A stretch of 64,000 bases of DNA. It comes from Sinorhizobium sojae CCBAU 05684 (GTDB lineage: Bacteria > Pseudomonadota > Alphaproteobacteria > Rhizobiales > Rhizobiaceae). The notes below the pieces were generated by a model. That model was not told the origin of the DNA. It ran no database searches and saw nothing but the letters and a program-made list of their open reading frames with translations. Made by a program: the position numbers and the translations under genes. Positions 25,900 through 37,525 of this stretch are shown in pieces; position 1 is the first letter of the stretch, and every line of letters starts with the position of its first letter. The DNA lies in contig NZ_CP023067.1 of assembly GCF_002288525.1 (NCBI RefSeq), positions 248,001-312,000 of the forward strand. Direction: 5' to 3'.

Positions 25900-27318
25900 A
25901 TGTCGTTGTCCTCCGCAATCGCGATTGCACAGTCAGCATTCAGCACCACGGCGCAACAGACGGCTACGGTGTCGAAGAACGTCGCCAATGCGGGCAACGC
26001 GGATTACTCGCGCCGCATGGCCATGCTGGGAACCACCGCGAACGGCGCTCAGATCGTCTCGATCTACCGGGCGCAGAACGAGGCGCTCTTCAAGCAGAAC
26101 CTCGCCACTATTTCGCAATCCTCCGCACAGAGCAGCCTGCTTGCCGACCTGGGAATCCTGAAATCTGCGCTCGGCGGCAACGACTACGAGACGGCGCCCT
26201 CGACCTATCTCTCCGCCTTCCGCAACAGTCTTCAGACTTTCGCCTCGACGCCGGGTAACTCGACCCTTGCGGCAACCGTGGTGGCAGACGCGACCGACCT
26301 TGCCAACTCGATCAGCAACACGGCTGCGGCCGTCCAGGCGCTGCGTCTCGACACCGACAAGGATATCGCCGAGGAGGTCGCCAATCTGAACGCGCTGCTG
26401 GCGCAATTCGAGACGGCGAACAATGCGGTCAAGGCGGCGACGGCGGCGGAAACGGACACGACCGCCGTCCTCGACGAACGCGACAAGCTTTTGAAGCAGA
26501 TATCGGAGCTGGTCGGTATCTCGACGGTCACCAGAGCCAACAACGACACCGTCATCTATACCACTGGCGGCACCGTTCTCTTTGAGACCCTGGCGCGCCA
26601 AGTCAGCTTCACGCCGACCTCGGCCTATGATGCCAACACCGCCGGCAATGCCATCTTCGTCGACGGCGTGCCGATCGCGGCCGGCTCGGGGGCCGACACG
26701 ACGGCGCAGGGCAAGCTGGCGGGCCTCCTGCAGATGCGCGACGACATCGCGCCGACTTTCCAGTCCCAGCTCGATGAGCTTGCGCGCGGGCTGGTCGAAC
26801 TCTTCCAGGAAGGCGGTCTGCCCGGCCTGTTCACCTGGGCGAGCGGAACCGTCCCCGTCGCCGGCACAATCGAAGCCGGCATCGCAAGCTCCCTGTCGGT
26901 CAACCCGCTTGCGAAATCGGATCCGTTTCTGCTGCGCGACGGCGGCTTCAACGCCGTAATCTCCAACGTGGACGGTGCGTCGGGCTATACGGAACTGCTC
27001 GACGGCTACATCGCTGCGATGGACACCGACATGGCGTTCGATGCGGCGACGGGACTCGACGGCACGAGCTCGATCATGGAGTTCGCCGCCGCGTCGATCG
27101 GCTGGTTCGAGCAGATTCGCAGCGCCGCCTCCACCGCCGACGAAAACAAGACGGCGCTTCTGGCCCGCACCGAAGAGGCGCTCGGCAAGGTGACCGGCGT
27201 CAGCATCGACGAGGAAATGTCGCTGCTCCTCGATCTGGAGCAATCCTACAAGGCATCGGCCAAGTTGATCAGTACCGTGGACGCCATGATGGCGGCCCTT
27301 CTGGAAGCCGTGAGGTAA
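25900..27318 (+). CDS. flgK: FlgK, hook-filament junction protein 1
   Basis: FlgK is the first adaptor between hook and filament. The 472-residue protein has the HAP1 start (AIAIAQSAFSTTAQQTATVS, NVANAGNADYSRR) and C-terminal helix (SIDEEMSLLLDLEQSYKASA, LISTVDAMMAALLEAVR). It begins 21 bases after flgE, and flgL follows after two bases. Confidence 0.95.
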   Translation: MSLSSAIAIAQSAFSTTAQQTATVSKNVANAGNADYSRRMAMLGTTANGAQIVSIYRAQNEALFKQNLATISQSSAQSSLLADLGILKSALGGNDYETAPSTYLSAFRNSLQTFASTPGNSTLAATVVADATDLANSISNTAAAVQALRLDTDKDIAEEVANLNALLAQFETANNAVKAATAAETDTTAVLDERDKLLKQISELVGISTVTRANNDTVIYTTGGTVLFETLARQVSFTPTSAYDANTAGNAIFVDGVPIAAGSGADTTAQGKLAGLLQMRDDIAPTFQSQLDELARGLVELFQEGGLPGLFTWASGTVPVAGTIEAGIASSLSVNPLAKSDPFLLRDGGFNAVISNVDGASGYTELLDGYIAAMDTDMAFDAATGLDGTSSIMEFAAASIGWFEQIRSAASTADENKTALLARTEEALGKVTGVSIDEEMSLLLDLEQSYKASAKLISTVDAMMAALLEAVR

Positions 27319-27320
27319 TC

Positions 27321-28373
27321 ATGAAGACATCCTTCGTTTCTAACCTGGCCGTGCAGAATGCCATGCGCCTGACCATTCAGCAGGGCCAGGCGGAACTGCT
27401 GAAGCTCGAGACGGAGGTCTCGACGGGTCGGCTTGCCGATGTGGGCGTAGCACTCGGCTCCTCCACCGAACGCTCCGTCAGCCTGCAGCGGGAACTGACG
27501 CGGCTCGAAACCCTGACTGACACGAACGCGATCGTCACCCAGAGGCTCGCTGCTTCGCAGCAATCGCTCTCGCTGATGGCCGAAGCCGCAGAGCAGGTGC
27601 GAAACACGCTCGTCACGTTCAAGGGCAACGACTCGGTGGACCAGCTATCGGTTCAAAACACTGAGATCGTGAGCGCCATGTCGATGTTCACGGCGGCCGC
27701 GAACACTTCCTTCAATGGCGAATTTCTCTTTGCGGGCATCAATACGGACGTGATGCCTTTCGAGGACTATAATGCCACCGGCTCGGCCGCGAAGGCGACC
27801 TTCGACACCGAACTCGCAGCCTACATGACGGCGAACGGCATCGCTTCCATGAGCGACTTCACCCAGGCGCAGATGGAAGATTTCATAACCAACACGCTGG
27901 CCCCGCTCCATGACGACGACACCCAATGGGCTGCCGACTGGTCTCAAGCCTCGAGCCAGAACATGACGAGCCGCATCAGTGCGGGTGAGGTGATCCAAAG
28001 TTCGACCAACGCGACGACGGACGGCTTCCGGAAGTTCGCCCTTGCCAGCGTCATCGCCGCGGAACTCATGGACGCAGATATCGGCTCCGAAGTGCGCACC
28101 TATCTCGGCGAAGCGGCAATTGGCTACGTAGCGGAGGCGATCACCGCCATCACCGCCGAGCGCAGCACGCTCGGCATCTCCGAAGCGCGTGTTGAAAAGG
28201 CCAACACCTCGCTCGAAGTCCAGATCAACTTGATCAACACGCACATCACCGACCTCGAGGGTATCGATACCTACGCGGCATCGACCCGGATGAACACTTT
28301 GCTAACGCAGATGGAGACATCCTACACGCTGACGGCGCGGATCCAGCAGTTGAATTTGATAAACTTCCTCTGA
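27321..28373 (+). CDS. flgL: FlgL, hook-filament junction protein 3
   Basis: FlgL is the flagellin-like adaptor next to the filament. The 350-residue product shows flagellin-like ends (MKTSFVSNLAVQNAMRLTI; LLTQMETSYTLTARIQQLNL) and the segment NTSFNGEFLFAGINTDVMPF typical of FlgL. It lies two bases after flgK. The next gene, flaF, follows after 37 bases. Confidence 0.94.
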   Translation: MKTSFVSNLAVQNAMRLTIQQGQAELLKLETEVSTGRLADVGVALGSSTERSVSLQRELTRLETLTDTNAIVTQRLAASQQSLSLMAEAAEQVRNTLVTFKGNDSVDQLSVQNTEIVSAMSMFTAAANTSFNGEFLFAGINTDVMPFEDYNATGSAAKATFDTELAAYMTANGIASMSDFTQAQMEDFITNTLAPLHDDDTQWAADWSQASSQNMTSRISAGEVIQSSTNATTDGFRKFALASVIAAELMDADIGSEVRTYLGEAAIGYVAEAITAITAERSTLGISEARVEKANTSLEVQINLINTHITDLEGIDTYAASTRMNTLLTQMETSYTLTARIQQLNLINFL

Positions 28374-28410
28374 TGACTAGAGGATAAGGACAAGCATGAA
28401 GGATGTCTGA

Positions 28411-29626
<1,216 letters not shown>

Positions 29627-29787
29627 AACGGTACGGCGTCGCCCCTGTGGGTACAGGAGCGCGCCGCTTGACGCGGGCAGACGGTGCTGTGATCTTTTTC
29701 GAATCAGCACTCTACGGCGCCGCGCGCCTTACCGGACGCGCAAAGCCGATCTAGCCTCAAAGCGGCTCCTGACCAGGACGACCCCCG

Positions 29788-30054
29788 ATGAACGAAGCAG
29801 ACGCCCTCGATATCGTGCAGACCGCGATCTGGACCGTGATCGTCGCCTCGGGCCCGGCTGTCCTGGCTGCCATGGTAGTCGGCGTCGTCATCGCCTTCAT
29901 ACAGGCCCTGACCCAGGTTCAGGAAATGACGCTGACCTTCGTGCCGAAAATTCTGGCAGTGATGGCGACGGCGGCGCTCTCGGCGCCCTTTGTCGGCGCG
30001 CAGATCTCCATATTCACCGACCTCATATTTTCCCGGATCCAGTCCGGGTTCTGA
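29788..30054 (+). CDS. fliQ: FliQ, flagellar export gate protein
   Basis: FliQ is the small helical-hairpin subunit of the export gate. At 88 residues it has normal length, with two membrane helices (VQTAIWTVIVASGPAVLAAM and ILAVMATAALSAPFVGAQI) and the family's VGVVIAFIQALTQVQEMTLT between them. It lies 161 bases after flgD and 120 bases before flhA. Confidence 0.96.
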   Translation: MNEADALDIVQTAIWTVIVASGPAVLAAMVVGVVIAFIQALTQVQEMTLTFVPKILAVMATAALSAPFVGAQISIFTDLIFSRIQSGF

Positions 30055-30174
30055 TTTGACCGGCAACTTTTCCTCGCTACCACCCTCGCGCAAGCTTGGG
30101 CCTTTAGGTCTTCCGTCATAGTTTGGGCAGCTTGTGTGACTGCTGCCCGCCTCTCATGAAGAGACGGAAGAGAC

Positions 30175-32262
30175 ATGGCACAACAGGCAGCGCTGACCAT
30201 CCCGAAACTCGCACCCAAGAGCCGGGAGATCGGCTTTGCGCTCGGGATCGTCATGATCCTGTCGATCCTGTTCCTGCCCATCCCGCCGTTTCTGATCGAT
30301 CTCGGCCTTGCCTTTTCCATCGCCTTCTCGGTGCTGATCCTGATGGTTGCGCTCTGGATCCAGCGGCCGCTCGAATTCTCCTCCTTTCCGACCATCCTTC
30401 TGATTTCGACCATGACGCGCCTGTCGCTGAACATTGCGACGACGCGCGTCATTCTTTCGCACGGGCATGAAGGCCATGGTGCCGCCGGCGGCGTTATTTC
30501 CGGTTTTGCCAGCCTGGTGATGTCCGGCGATTTCGTGATCGGCCTGATCGTCTTCCTCATCCTGGTCACGGTTAATTTCATCGTCATCACCAAGGGTGCC
30601 ACGCGTATCGCGGAAGTGGGTGCGCGCTTCACGCTCGATGCAATCCCCGGCAAGCAGATGTCGATCGACGCCGATCTTTCCGCCGGCATCATCGACGAAA
30701 AGGAAGCGCAACGCCGCCGGCGCGAGCTGGAAGAGGAAAGCTCCTTCTACGGTGCGATGGACGGTGCGTCGAAATTCGTGCGCGGCGATGCGATTGCCGG
30801 GCTGATCATCACGGCGATCAACATCTTCGGCGGCATCGTCATCGGCTATCTTCGCCATGACATGCCGATCGGCCAGGCGGCCGATGTTTTCGTCAAGCTT
30901 TCCGTCGGCGACGGCCTCGTCTCTCAGATTCCGGCGCTCATCGTCTCGCTCGCAGCGGGCCTACTCGTCTCGCGGGGCGGTACGGCCGGTTCGACTGACC
31001 AGGCGGTCGTCGGTCAGCTCAGCGGCTATCCGCGCGCACTGATGGTCGCGGCAGGCCTCGTCATTCTGCTGTCGGTCATGCCGGGCCTGCCGTTCCTGCC
31101 CTTTGCCGCACTCGGCGGCGGCATGGCCTTCCTCGGCTGGGTCATCCCCCGGCAGATCGAGGCGCTCAATGCCGAAAAGCGCGCACAGGAAGCCGCTAAG
31201 GCGCAGGAGAGCAAGGAGAGCGACAAGGAATCCGTAAAGTCGGTGCTGAAAACGGCGGAAGTCGAGCTGCTGCTCGGCAAGCAGGTCTCGACGCGGCTGC
31301 TTGGCGCGCACCAGGAGCTTGCCTTCCGTGTCGGCAAGATGCGCCGCAAATTCGCCCTTCAGTACGGACTCGTCGTTCCGGAGATCAAGGTTTCCGACGA
31401 CATCACCATTCCGGACAAGGCCTATCACATCCGCATTCACGGCACGACCATCGCGTCGAACACGGTGCGCGTCGGCGAAGTGCTAGTGGTGACCGGCGGC
31501 GGCCGCCGGCCGAGCGTGCCCGGGGACGAGATCCGCGAACCCGCCTTCGGGATGCCGGCCCTCTCTATCCTCGAGACCTTTACGGAGGACCTGAAGCGCG
31601 AGGGCTTCCATCCAATCGACAATGTTTCCGTCGTGCTCACGCATTTGAGCGAGGTGATCCGCAACAACCTGCCGCAACTGCTATCCTACAAGGACGTCAA
31701 GGTGCTGATCGAGCGGCTCGATCCGGAGTACCGCAAGCTTGCGGACGAGATCTGCACTTCGCACATGTCCTATTCCGGCCTCCAGGCTGTCTTGAAACTG
31801 CTGCTTGCGGAGCGGGTGTCCATCCGAAATCTTCACCTCATCCTCGAAGCCGTTGCGGAACTGGCCCCGCATGTCCGCAAGACCGAGCAGATCGTCGAGC
31901 ACGTGCGCGTGCGTATGTCGCAGCAGCTCTGCGGCGATCTCGCCGACAACGGCGTGCTGCGCGTGCTGAGACTCGGCAACAAATGGGACATGGTGTTCCA
32001 TCAGGCGCTGAAACGCGATGCCAAGGGCGAGATCGTCGAGTTCGACATCGATCCGCGGCATCTCGAGGAGTTCAGCGAACAGGCGACGAAGGTTATCCGT
32101 GAACATCTCGACCGCGGCATGCCCTTCGTACTGGTAAGTTCGCCCGAATCCCGTTCTTATGTGCGCATGATCATCGAACGCCTCTTCGCCACACTGCCGG
32201 TCCTCTCCCATGTCGAGTTGGCCAAAGGGCTCGAGATAAAGATCATCGGCTCGATTTCATGA
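30175..32262 (+). CDS. flhA: FlhA, flagellar export gate protein
   Basis: FlhA is the nonameric proton-driven export engine. The 695 residues give about eight membrane helices in the first half (25-335), the hallmark [20 protein letters not shown] near residue 80 and the charged cytoplasmic FHIPEP loop ([20 protein letters not shown]). The C-terminal half is the cytoplasmic chaperone-binding domain. The stop overlaps the fliR start in ATGA. Confidence 0.98.
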   Translation: MAQQAALTIPKLAPKSREIGFALGIVMILSILFLPIPPFLIDLGLAFSIAFSVLILMVALWIQRPLEFSSFPTILLISTMTRLSLNIATTRVILSHGHEGHGAAGGVISGFASLVMSGDFVIGLIVFLILVTVNFIVITKGATRIAEVGARFTLDAIPGKQMSIDADLSAGIIDEKEAQRRRRELEEESSFYGAMDGASKFVRGDAIAGLIITAINIFGGIVIGYLRHDMPIGQAADVFVKLSVGDGLVSQIPALIVSLAAGLLVSRGGTAGSTDQAVVGQLSGYPRALMVAAGLVILLSVMPGLPFLPFAALGGGMAFLGWVIPRQIEALNAEKRAQEAAKAQESKESDKESVKSVLKTAEVELLLGKQVSTRLLGAHQELAFRVGKMRRKFALQYGLVVPEIKVSDDITIPDKAYHIRIHGTTIASNTVRVGEVLVVTGGGRRPSVPGDEIREPAFGMPALSILETFTEDLKREGFHPIDNVSVVLTHLSEVIRNNLPQLLSYKDVKVLIERLDPEYRKLADEICTSHMSYSGLQAVLKLLLAERVSIRNLHLILEAVAELAPHVRKTEQIVEHVRVRMSQQLCGDLADNGVLRVLRLGNKWDMVFHQALKRDAKGEIVEFDIDPRHLEEFSEQATKVIREHLDRGMPFVLVSSPESRSYVRMIIERLFATLPVLSHVELAKGLEIKIIGSIS

Positions 32263-33011
32263 TAACCGATCCCGAGGGCACGGTTCTGGCGCTGTTCGCC
32301 GCCTTCTGTCGGATCGGCGGCTGCGTCATGATCATGCCGGGATTTTCGACCGCGCGCGTTCCCCTTCAGGTCAGGTTGTTCACCGCCGTTGCGCTGTCGA
32401 TGGCGATTCTGCCGATCATGTGGACGGATATCTACCCGGAGGTGACGGGGAAGGGGCACACTTATCTCTATCTCATCGCAAGCGAGACCGTCGTCGGCGC
32501 CATCATCGGGCTCGTTGCGCGCTACTACGTTCTCGGCCTGCAATTTGCGGGAACCGCGCTGACGATGCTGATCGGCTTCAGCCCGCCGCCGTCGAGCGAC
32601 GTCCTGGAGGACACGGCGGAGAACCAGCTGACCAGCATGATCAGCTTTGCGGGTCTCATGCTTCTCTTCATGCTGGATTTCCACCACGTGATCTTCGAGG
32701 CGATCGCGCAGTCCTATAGCGCAATGCCGATCGGCACCGGTTTCGATCCGCAGGGCATGCTGATCACGCTTGCCAATTCGCTGGAGCAGACCTTCCTTAT
32801 CATGCTGCGCCTTGCGAGCCCCTTCGTGGTTTACGGCCTGCTTTTCAACGTCGCCATCGGCATGGTCAACAAGCTGGCGCCGCAGATCCCGATCTACTTC
32901 ATCTCCCAGCCCTACCTCATAATGGGCGGTCTGTTCCTGCTTTACCTCGGCATCGCTGCCATGCTGCGTCTTTTCGCAGACGGTTTTGCGCCGGTGATGC
33001 AGGGCGGTTGA
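32259..33011 (+). CDS. fliR: FliR, flagellar export gate protein
   Basis: FliR completes the FliPQR gate. The 250-residue membrane protein has six predicted helices and the family signatures [20 protein letters not shown] near the N-terminus and [20 protein letters not shown] in the middle. It is coupled to flhA by a four-base overlap; the FliJ-like gene follows after 58 bases. Confidence 0.96.
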   Translation: MITDPEGTVLALFAAFCRIGGCVMIMPGFSTARVPLQVRLFTAVALSMAILPIMWTDIYPEVTGKGHTYLYLIASETVVGAIIGLVARYYVLGLQFAGTALTMLIGFSPPPSSDVLEDTAENQLTSMISFAGLMLLFMLDFHHVIFEAIAQSYSAMPIGTGFDPQGMLITLANSLEQTFLIMLRLASPFVVYGLLFNVAIGMVNKLAPQIPIYFISQPYLIMGGLFLLYLGIAAMLRLFADGFAPVMQGG

Positions 33012-33069
33012 ATCAATTGAGTCCGCTGCGTCGCGTATCCCGCTTCCACATGAAGATCGAAGTTTGTCC

Positions 33070-33483
33070 ATGAAGGCACGATCGGAAAAGTTGAAACGCC
33101 TCGTCGCGGTCCAGCGGCATTTGGAACGCATGGCCGAAAGTGAGCTTGCCGAGACCGCTCTCCAGCGCGAGGAACTGGCCGGGACGATCGACGTGGTCGT
33201 CGACGCCATGGGGTCGGGCCATCCCATGCACCGCATGTTCTCCGGCCATTACGCCTCGCACCTGGGGCGGCTGGTCCAGAAGGACCAGATGCTGCTCGGC
33301 ATCCAGCAGGTGCACGAGGCGCGCATGCTCAAGGAGCGCGCGAAGGGTGATCGGCTCGAAGAAAGCATGAAGGATGCGCGTCTCGCGGAGGAGCGTGAGG
33401 CGGCGGACAATCAGATCCTCGACCTGATCGACCAGCACGTCGCCGGTCATGCACCAGTTTCCGGTAAGGTTGACCGGCGATAG
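33070..33483 (+). CDS. FliJ-like coiled-coil protein
   Basis: The 137-residue, highly charged protein is almost entirely helical: KLKRLVAVQRHLERMAESEL, then QVHEARMLKERAKGDRLEES and a late DARLAEEREAADNQILD. This length and antiparallel coiled-coil layout fit FliJ, the export-ATPase stalk protein, and the start (a basic RSEKLKRLV segment) is FliJ-like. No fliJ lies next to fliI. It sits between fliR and the FlgJ-like gene. Similarity is structural rather than motif-based; it could be another export chaperone. Confidence 0.55.
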   Translation: MKARSEKLKRLVAVQRHLERMAESELAETALQREELAGTIDVVVDAMGSGHPMHRMFSGHYASHLGRLVQKDQMLLGIQQVHEARMLKERAKGDRLEESMKDARLAEEREAADNQILDLIDQHVAGHAPVSGKVDRR

Positions 33484-33583
33484 TGGGGCATACCGGACGA
33501 CCCACCGAAAGCGGGCGGCGGTTCGATATACGGATCGGGTTGCCGACCAATGCTTGCGGCAGCCGTTTTCGAGAGGATCTGAC

Positions 33584-34135
33584 ATGGCAATTTCCCCGCC
33601 CAGCGACCTAGTGATGGACGTCGTCCGCGCGGCCGATCCGGCGGAGGTCCAGGAGGCGCAGGCGCGGCTGAAGGCCAATCGCGCCGCCTTCCAGGCGACC
33701 AGCCTCGCGGACAACGGCAATGGCTTTGCCGCGGCCGTTTCCGTTCTGAACGGTTCCGAGGGGTCGAGCGGCCTCGGCGACATCGCCAACCGCGTCGAAG
33801 CGAAGAAGGTTCCGGAGACCTATCGCAAGTTCGAGGCGATGGTGTTGCAGAATTTCGTCAAGTCCATGCTGCCGAATGACAGCGAGAATGTCTTCGGCGA
33901 GGGTACCTCCGGTGACGTCTGGAAGAGCATGATGGCCGAGCAGATTGGCGACGTTCTCTCCAAAGGCGGCGGGATCGGCATCGCAGAAGGACTGGCCGGC
34001 AACAATACCGTCGAACGTGTGAATGCAGAACTCGACGGCAACAGCCTGAACCTCGCCGCCGGTATGGTTCAGGAATACGAGCGCAAGGCGCTCTCGGGCT
34101 ATCTGACGACCGACGACAAAGAGAAGAAAGCCTGA
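33584..34135 (+). CDS. FlgJ-like rod-cap protein without muramidase domain
   Basis: From ATG 33584 (GAGAGG upstream) the product has 183 residues. The region around 85-135 is the rod-binding domain: VPETYRKFEAMVLQNFVKSM, then GTSGDVWKSMMAEQIGDVLS. Enterobacterial FlgJ fuses this to a peptidoglycan hydrolase; here it is absent, and a separate transglycosylase gene lies at 23069. The tail (MVQEYERKALSGYLTTDD) is unique. Likely scaffold for the rod. Confidence 0.8.
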   Translation: MAISPPSDLVMDVVRAADPAEVQEAQARLKANRAAFQATSLADNGNGFAAAVSVLNGSEGSSGLGDIANRVEAKKVPETYRKFEAMVLQNFVKSMLPNDSENVFGEGTSGDVWKSMMAEQIGDVLSKGGGIGIAEGLAGNNTVERVNAELDGNSLNLAAGMVQEYERKALSGYLTTDDKEKKA

Positions 34136-34282
34136 TGCGTGTCGCCCAAAACCCCCACGCGGTTCTGGGCATCGGCATCAAATCGACAATGCAAGGCGCC
34201 TCGCACGGACTTGAGCGCGACGCCCAAACGGCTGGAGGTGGTCCTATGCGCCCACCCACCGATATCACTTGGGAGCTGAATT

Positions 34283-34651
34283 ATGGAAGCTATGGCATCC
34301 AATGACCTGCGCATTCAAAATGTCCTCGGTCGCCTGGAGATGATCATCGACAACGAGAACAGCCGCATCGGCGTCGATCCGAACTTCGACATGAAGACGT
34401 CGAATGCCCATAAAAGCCGCTGCCTTTATGAGTTGACGATGCTTCACCGCGACGGTGCGCCCGGCGAAATCTCGCCGGCCTTCGCTTCGCAGACGCGCCA
34501 CCTGAGGCAGAAGCTGCAGCTCAACGCGCAAAAGGTCGAAGCCCATCTGGAAGCCGTACGGTCCGTCGTCGATCTTCTCAAAAGCGCCGCTCAGGATGCC
34601 GATGCGGACGGCATCTACACCGAAGCGCAATTCCGTTACAGCGACTTCTGA
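34283..34651 (+). CDS. FlgN-like export chaperone candidate
   Basis: The 122-residue, soluble, helical protein has LGRLEMIIDNENSRIGVDP near the N-terminus and a second long helix (RQKLQLNAQKVEAHLEAVRS). This resembles FlgN, the chaperone for the junction proteins FlgK and FlgL, in size and helix pattern. GGGAG lies eight bases before the ATG; an in-frame ATG three codons on is an alternative. Its stop overlaps the start of the next gene by one base. Confidence 0.6.
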   Translation: MEAMASNDLRIQNVLGRLEMIIDNENSRIGVDPNFDMKTSNAHKSRCLYELTMLHRDGAPGEISPAFASQTRHLRQKLQLNAQKVEAHLEAVRSVVDLLKSAAQDADADGIYTEAQFRYSDF

Positions 34652-35220
34652 TGCTCAAGCTCCTTTTCACCGGGCTCTGGGTCTGCGCCGTCACGCTTGG
34701 ATCGGTCTATTTTTCGATGCAATACGCATCGGCACCCGTGCTCTCCGATGCCGAGGCCGAGCGCCGGGCCTCGGAGGAATATGTGCCGGGAGAAATCATC
34801 ACCGTCCCGGTGATCAAGGACGGCGCTGTCCAGGGCTATTTCCTTGCGAAACTGTCCTTCTCCGCCAAAAGGGAAGGGATAGCGAAGCTGCACGCGCCGC
34901 TCCGTCAACTCGTCACCGACGAGCTTTACGATCTGCTCGTCGGATCGAAGTTCATCGATGTCGCCGACACCGGCTCCTTTGACCTGCCGGACTTCAAGCT
35001 CAAGGTGAAGGACGGTCTCAATGGGAAACTTGGCGGAGATGTGATTACCGAGGTGCTGGTCGAGCAGCTCGAATATCTGAGTAAGCTGGATGTGGAACGC
35101 GCCTCGAGCGGCCAGGCTATCGCTTACGACAAGCCGGCACCCATCGTGGACCGGAACGGCAACGTTGCCGCCGATAAGCTTCCCGAGGCGGCGGTCACGG
35201 CAAGCGGCGGCGCCCATTGA
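34651..35220 (+). CDS. Membrane-anchored periplasmic protein ending the flagellar cluster, function unknown
   Basis: The 189-residue protein has one N-terminal helix (LFTGLWVCAVTLGSVYFSMQ) and a periplasmic part with TVPVIKDGAVQGYFLAKLSF, a middle QLVTDELYDLLVGSKFIDV and VITEVLVEQLEYLSKLDVE. The pattern of an anchored domain with one beta sheet and a C-terminal helix recalls FliL, but this is weak. It is coupled to the FlgN-like gene (one-base overlap) and is the last gene of the flagellar run. Confidence 0.65.
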   Translation: MLKLLFTGLWVCAVTLGSVYFSMQYASAPVLSDAEAERRASEEYVPGEIITVPVIKDGAVQGYFLAKLSFSAKREGIAKLHAPLRQLVTDELYDLLVGSKFIDVADTGSFDLPDFKLKVKDGLNGKLGGDVITEVLVEQLEYLSKLDVERASSGQAIAYDKPAPIVDRNGNVAADKLPEAAVTASGGAH

Positions 35221-35243
35221 CGAACAGTCGCCGTCTCTCACCC

Positions 35244-36245
35244 CTACTGTCCCGGCTTTCGGTCTCCCCGCCCGATAAGGCCGACCTCGGCGGTGACGCG
35301 CCCTCTCGCCACGTGGAAATAGTAGAGGGCGGCGAAGGCAAGCCCGGTTTTCGCCCAAAGCTTCACGCCGCGCGGCAGCGACGTTGTCATAAGCGCCAGC
35401 GATGTGCCGAGCCTTTTCAACCGGCCGGCGAGAGTCGGATCGCTGCGACGCGCGAGATAGGCCGAAACTGTGCCACGGCGAAGGCTCGTGGCGCGAACCC
35501 ATGCGGCGGTGGCGTGATGCTCAGGCACCGATTGCGTCACCCAGGCATCCGCGGCCCACGCAAAGGAGAACCCCGCAGCCTTGCACCGGTGGAACAGATC
35601 CACCGCGCAGCCGCCGACGATGTCCATGGCGGGATCGAGGAACGGCTGCGGCATGCCCTCGAGCACCGCCCGCGTCACGAGAACATTGCTCGCTGAATAG
35701 AGCATCGGCACCGGCCCGCTGGCATCGTAAGGGGGCGCGAACACCGGGTGCCGCTTCCATCGCAGCTCTTGAGGATGCTTGAAAACCGGCAGTTGCGGGC
35801 CGCCGACAATATCCGCCCTGTAGGCTTCCTGTACCGCCATGAGGCCGTCCAACCATTCGGGCGCCGCGACCTCGTCATCGCCGATGACGGCGATCGCCTG
35901 CAGATTGGGGTAACGTTCGAGGGCCTGCGACAACCCGGCATTCAGGGCCTGGCAGCGTCCACGTCGGCGACAGATGATGACCGCAGAATCGGATGGATGG
36001 TTGAGGAAGAAGGCTTTGGCCGCATCAGCGCCGGTCGGCCGCTCGCCGCCGTTTTCGACGACCAGTGTCGCCAAAGGGACGTCGGGACGCTGCGAAACGA
36101 TCGTCTTCAGCGTTTTGACGAGGTGATCCGGGTCGCTGAATATCGGGACGACGACGACCAGATCGATATCCGCCCTGTTTTCGAGCTCGCACTGAAAATG
36201 GATGGAAATATCCTGTCCGTTCGACATCGAACAACCCGCACGCAA
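35244..36245 (-). CDS. Family 2 glycosyltransferase
   Basis: The product has up to 333 residues. A GT-A fold is shown by DLVVVVPIFSDPDHLVKTL near residue 30, the CQALNAGLSQALE segment, the metal-binding-like GDDEVAAPEWLDGL and a later acceptor-site DIVGGCAVDLFHRCK. A C-terminal hydrophobic stretch (KLWAKTGLAFAALYYFHVAR) may bind the membrane. The start could be M7 (36227). It converges on the flagellar genes and has no sugar-gene partners here; its substrate is unknown. Confidence 0.8.
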   Translation of the reverse strand: MRAGCSMSNGQDISIHFQCELENRADIDLVVVVPIFSDPDHLVKTLKTIVSQRPDVPLATLVVENGGERPTGADAAKAFFLNHPSDSAVIICRRRGRCQALNAGLSQALERYPNLQAIAVIGDDEVAAPEWLDGLMAVQEAYRADIVGGPQLPVFKHPQELRWKRHPVFAPPYDASGPVPMLYSASNVLVTRAVLEGMPQPFLDPAMDIVGGCAVDLFHRCKAAGFSFAWAADAWVTQSVPEHHATAAWVRATSLRRGTVSAYLARRSDPTLAGRLKRLGTSLALMTTSLPRGVKLWAKTGLAFAALYYFHVARGRVTAEVGLIGRGDRKPGQ

Positions 36246-36601
36246 ATTTCAGGGAAATACTAAAGCAGTCTTCCTAAACGCATGCTGAATACAAACGTTT
36301 TTACCCTCGATAAGGTTTCCGGCGTAGCGCAATGCGAGCCGCCGGCCGACCGTTCGGTGACAATGCTGCAGCATGTTCTTCGAAGTGCTGCAGAGATCCT
36401 TGCGCGTCCGAGTCTCGCATGCGAATACACCACTCTTTCACGGATGCAAGGAAATGCGCACGTTCGCGCGGAGCAGCCCGCCGTGCCCGTTTAGGCCCTT
36501 GCATTTATGCATTTGGGACAGCATAGGGCGCAGGCAGGCAATTGCGCCGCGGAGCGCTGACTAGAGTGTGCCGGCAAGAGGGACTAACCGGGAGATACGC
36601 C
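36246..36601. other. Intergenic region between the glycosyltransferase and folD genes
   Basis: In these 356 bases I see no gene that codon use supports. Both divergent promoters must be here. The last part holds the folD ribosome binding site (GGGAGATACGCC). I looked for a tetrahydrofolate riboswitch and saw none. Confidence 0.5.
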
Positions 36602-37501
36602 GTGACGACTGTGATTGATGGCAAAGCCGTTGCCGCTTCGGTCATCGAAACCGTGAAATCCGCCACCAGGGCTCTTGAGGCCGAGGCAGGCGTTCGGGCG
36701 GGGCTCGCGGTCGTCATCGTTGGAGACGACCCGGCAAGCCACGCCTATGTGTCTGCGAAGAGCAAGATGGCCAAGGAGTGTGGCTTCCTTTCGGTCCAGC
36801 ATACCCTGCCGACGGAGACGACGCAGAAGGAACTCGCAGCGCTGGTCGCCGAGCTCAATTCGGATCCGTCGATCCATGGCATTCTCGTGCAGTTACCGCT
36901 GCCGAAGCACCTCCAATCGGAGCCGATCATCCAGTCGATCCTTCCGGAGAAGGACGTCGACGGCCTGCATGTCGTCAATGCCGGCAAGGTCGCGACCGGC
37001 GATCTGGAAGGCGGGCTCGTCTCCTGTACGCCGGCAGGCGCCATGGTCTTCGTGCGCCGCACCCACGGAGAGGATCTCTCCGGCCTCAATGCAGTCGTCG
37101 TCGGGCGCTCGAACCTGTTCGGAAAGCCGATGTCGGCGTTGCTTCTCGCCGCCAATGCTACCGTCACGACCGCTCACTCCCGCACCAGGGACCTGCCGGC
37201 CGTCTGCCGCAATGCCGACATCCTAGTGGCGGCAGTCGGTCGCCCGGAAATGGTCAAGACGGACTGGGTAAAGCCCGGCGCGACGGTTATCGATGTCGGC
37301 ATCAACCGGGTGCCCGCGCCGGAGCGTGGCGAGGGCAAGACAAAGCTTGTCGGCGACGTGGCCTTCGACGAGTGCGCCAAGGTGGCAAGCGTTATCACGC
37401 CGGTGCCGGGTGGCGTCGGGCCGATGACGATCGCCATGCTGATGGCGAATACGATCATCGCCGCCCATCGCAAGGCCGGCCGCAAACCGCCGAAATTCTG
37501 A
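36602..37501 (+). CDS. folD: FolD, methylenetetrahydrofolate dehydrogenase/cyclohydrolase
   Basis: FolD interconverts 5,10-methylene- and 10-formyl-tetrahydrofolate with NADP. The 299-residue product starts with GTG 36602 after a GGGAG site. Motifs: [17 protein letters not shown] with the catalytic lysine region, [28 protein letters not shown], the nucleotide-binding [20 protein letters not shown], and [19 protein letters not shown] at the C-terminus. The frame is open to 36542 but without a ribosome binding site. It stands alone. Confidence 0.96.
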   Translation: MTTVIDGKAVAASVIETVKSATRALEAEAGVRAGLAVVIVGDDPASHAYVSAKSKMAKECGFLSVQHTLPTETTQKELAALVAELNSDPSIHGILVQLPLPKHLQSEPIIQSILPEKDVDGLHVVNAGKVATGDLEGGLVSCTPAGAMVFVRRTHGEDLSGLNAVVVGRSNLFGKPMSALLLAANATVTTAHSRTRDLPAVCRNADILVAAVGRPEMVKTDWVKPGATVIDVGINRVPAPERGEGKTKLVGDVAFDECAKVASVITPVPGGVGPMTIAMLMANTIIAAHRKAGRKPPKF

Positions 37502-37525
37502 GCGTCACCCGCCGCGAAACAGGGT

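Noticed and set aside
28396-28410. Tiny leader frame (MKDV) before flaF
   Set aside because: Four codons in front of a real start are easily found by chance, and there is no attenuator-like structure.
35244-36245. Flagellin glycosylation gene
   Set aside because: The glycosyltransferase is adjacent to flagellar genes but converges on them, and there are no sugar-nucleotide genes nearby; the link is position only.
36246-36601. Tetrahydrofolate riboswitch before folD
   Set aside because: I saw no matching conserved core or pairing; only a ribosome binding site is evident.
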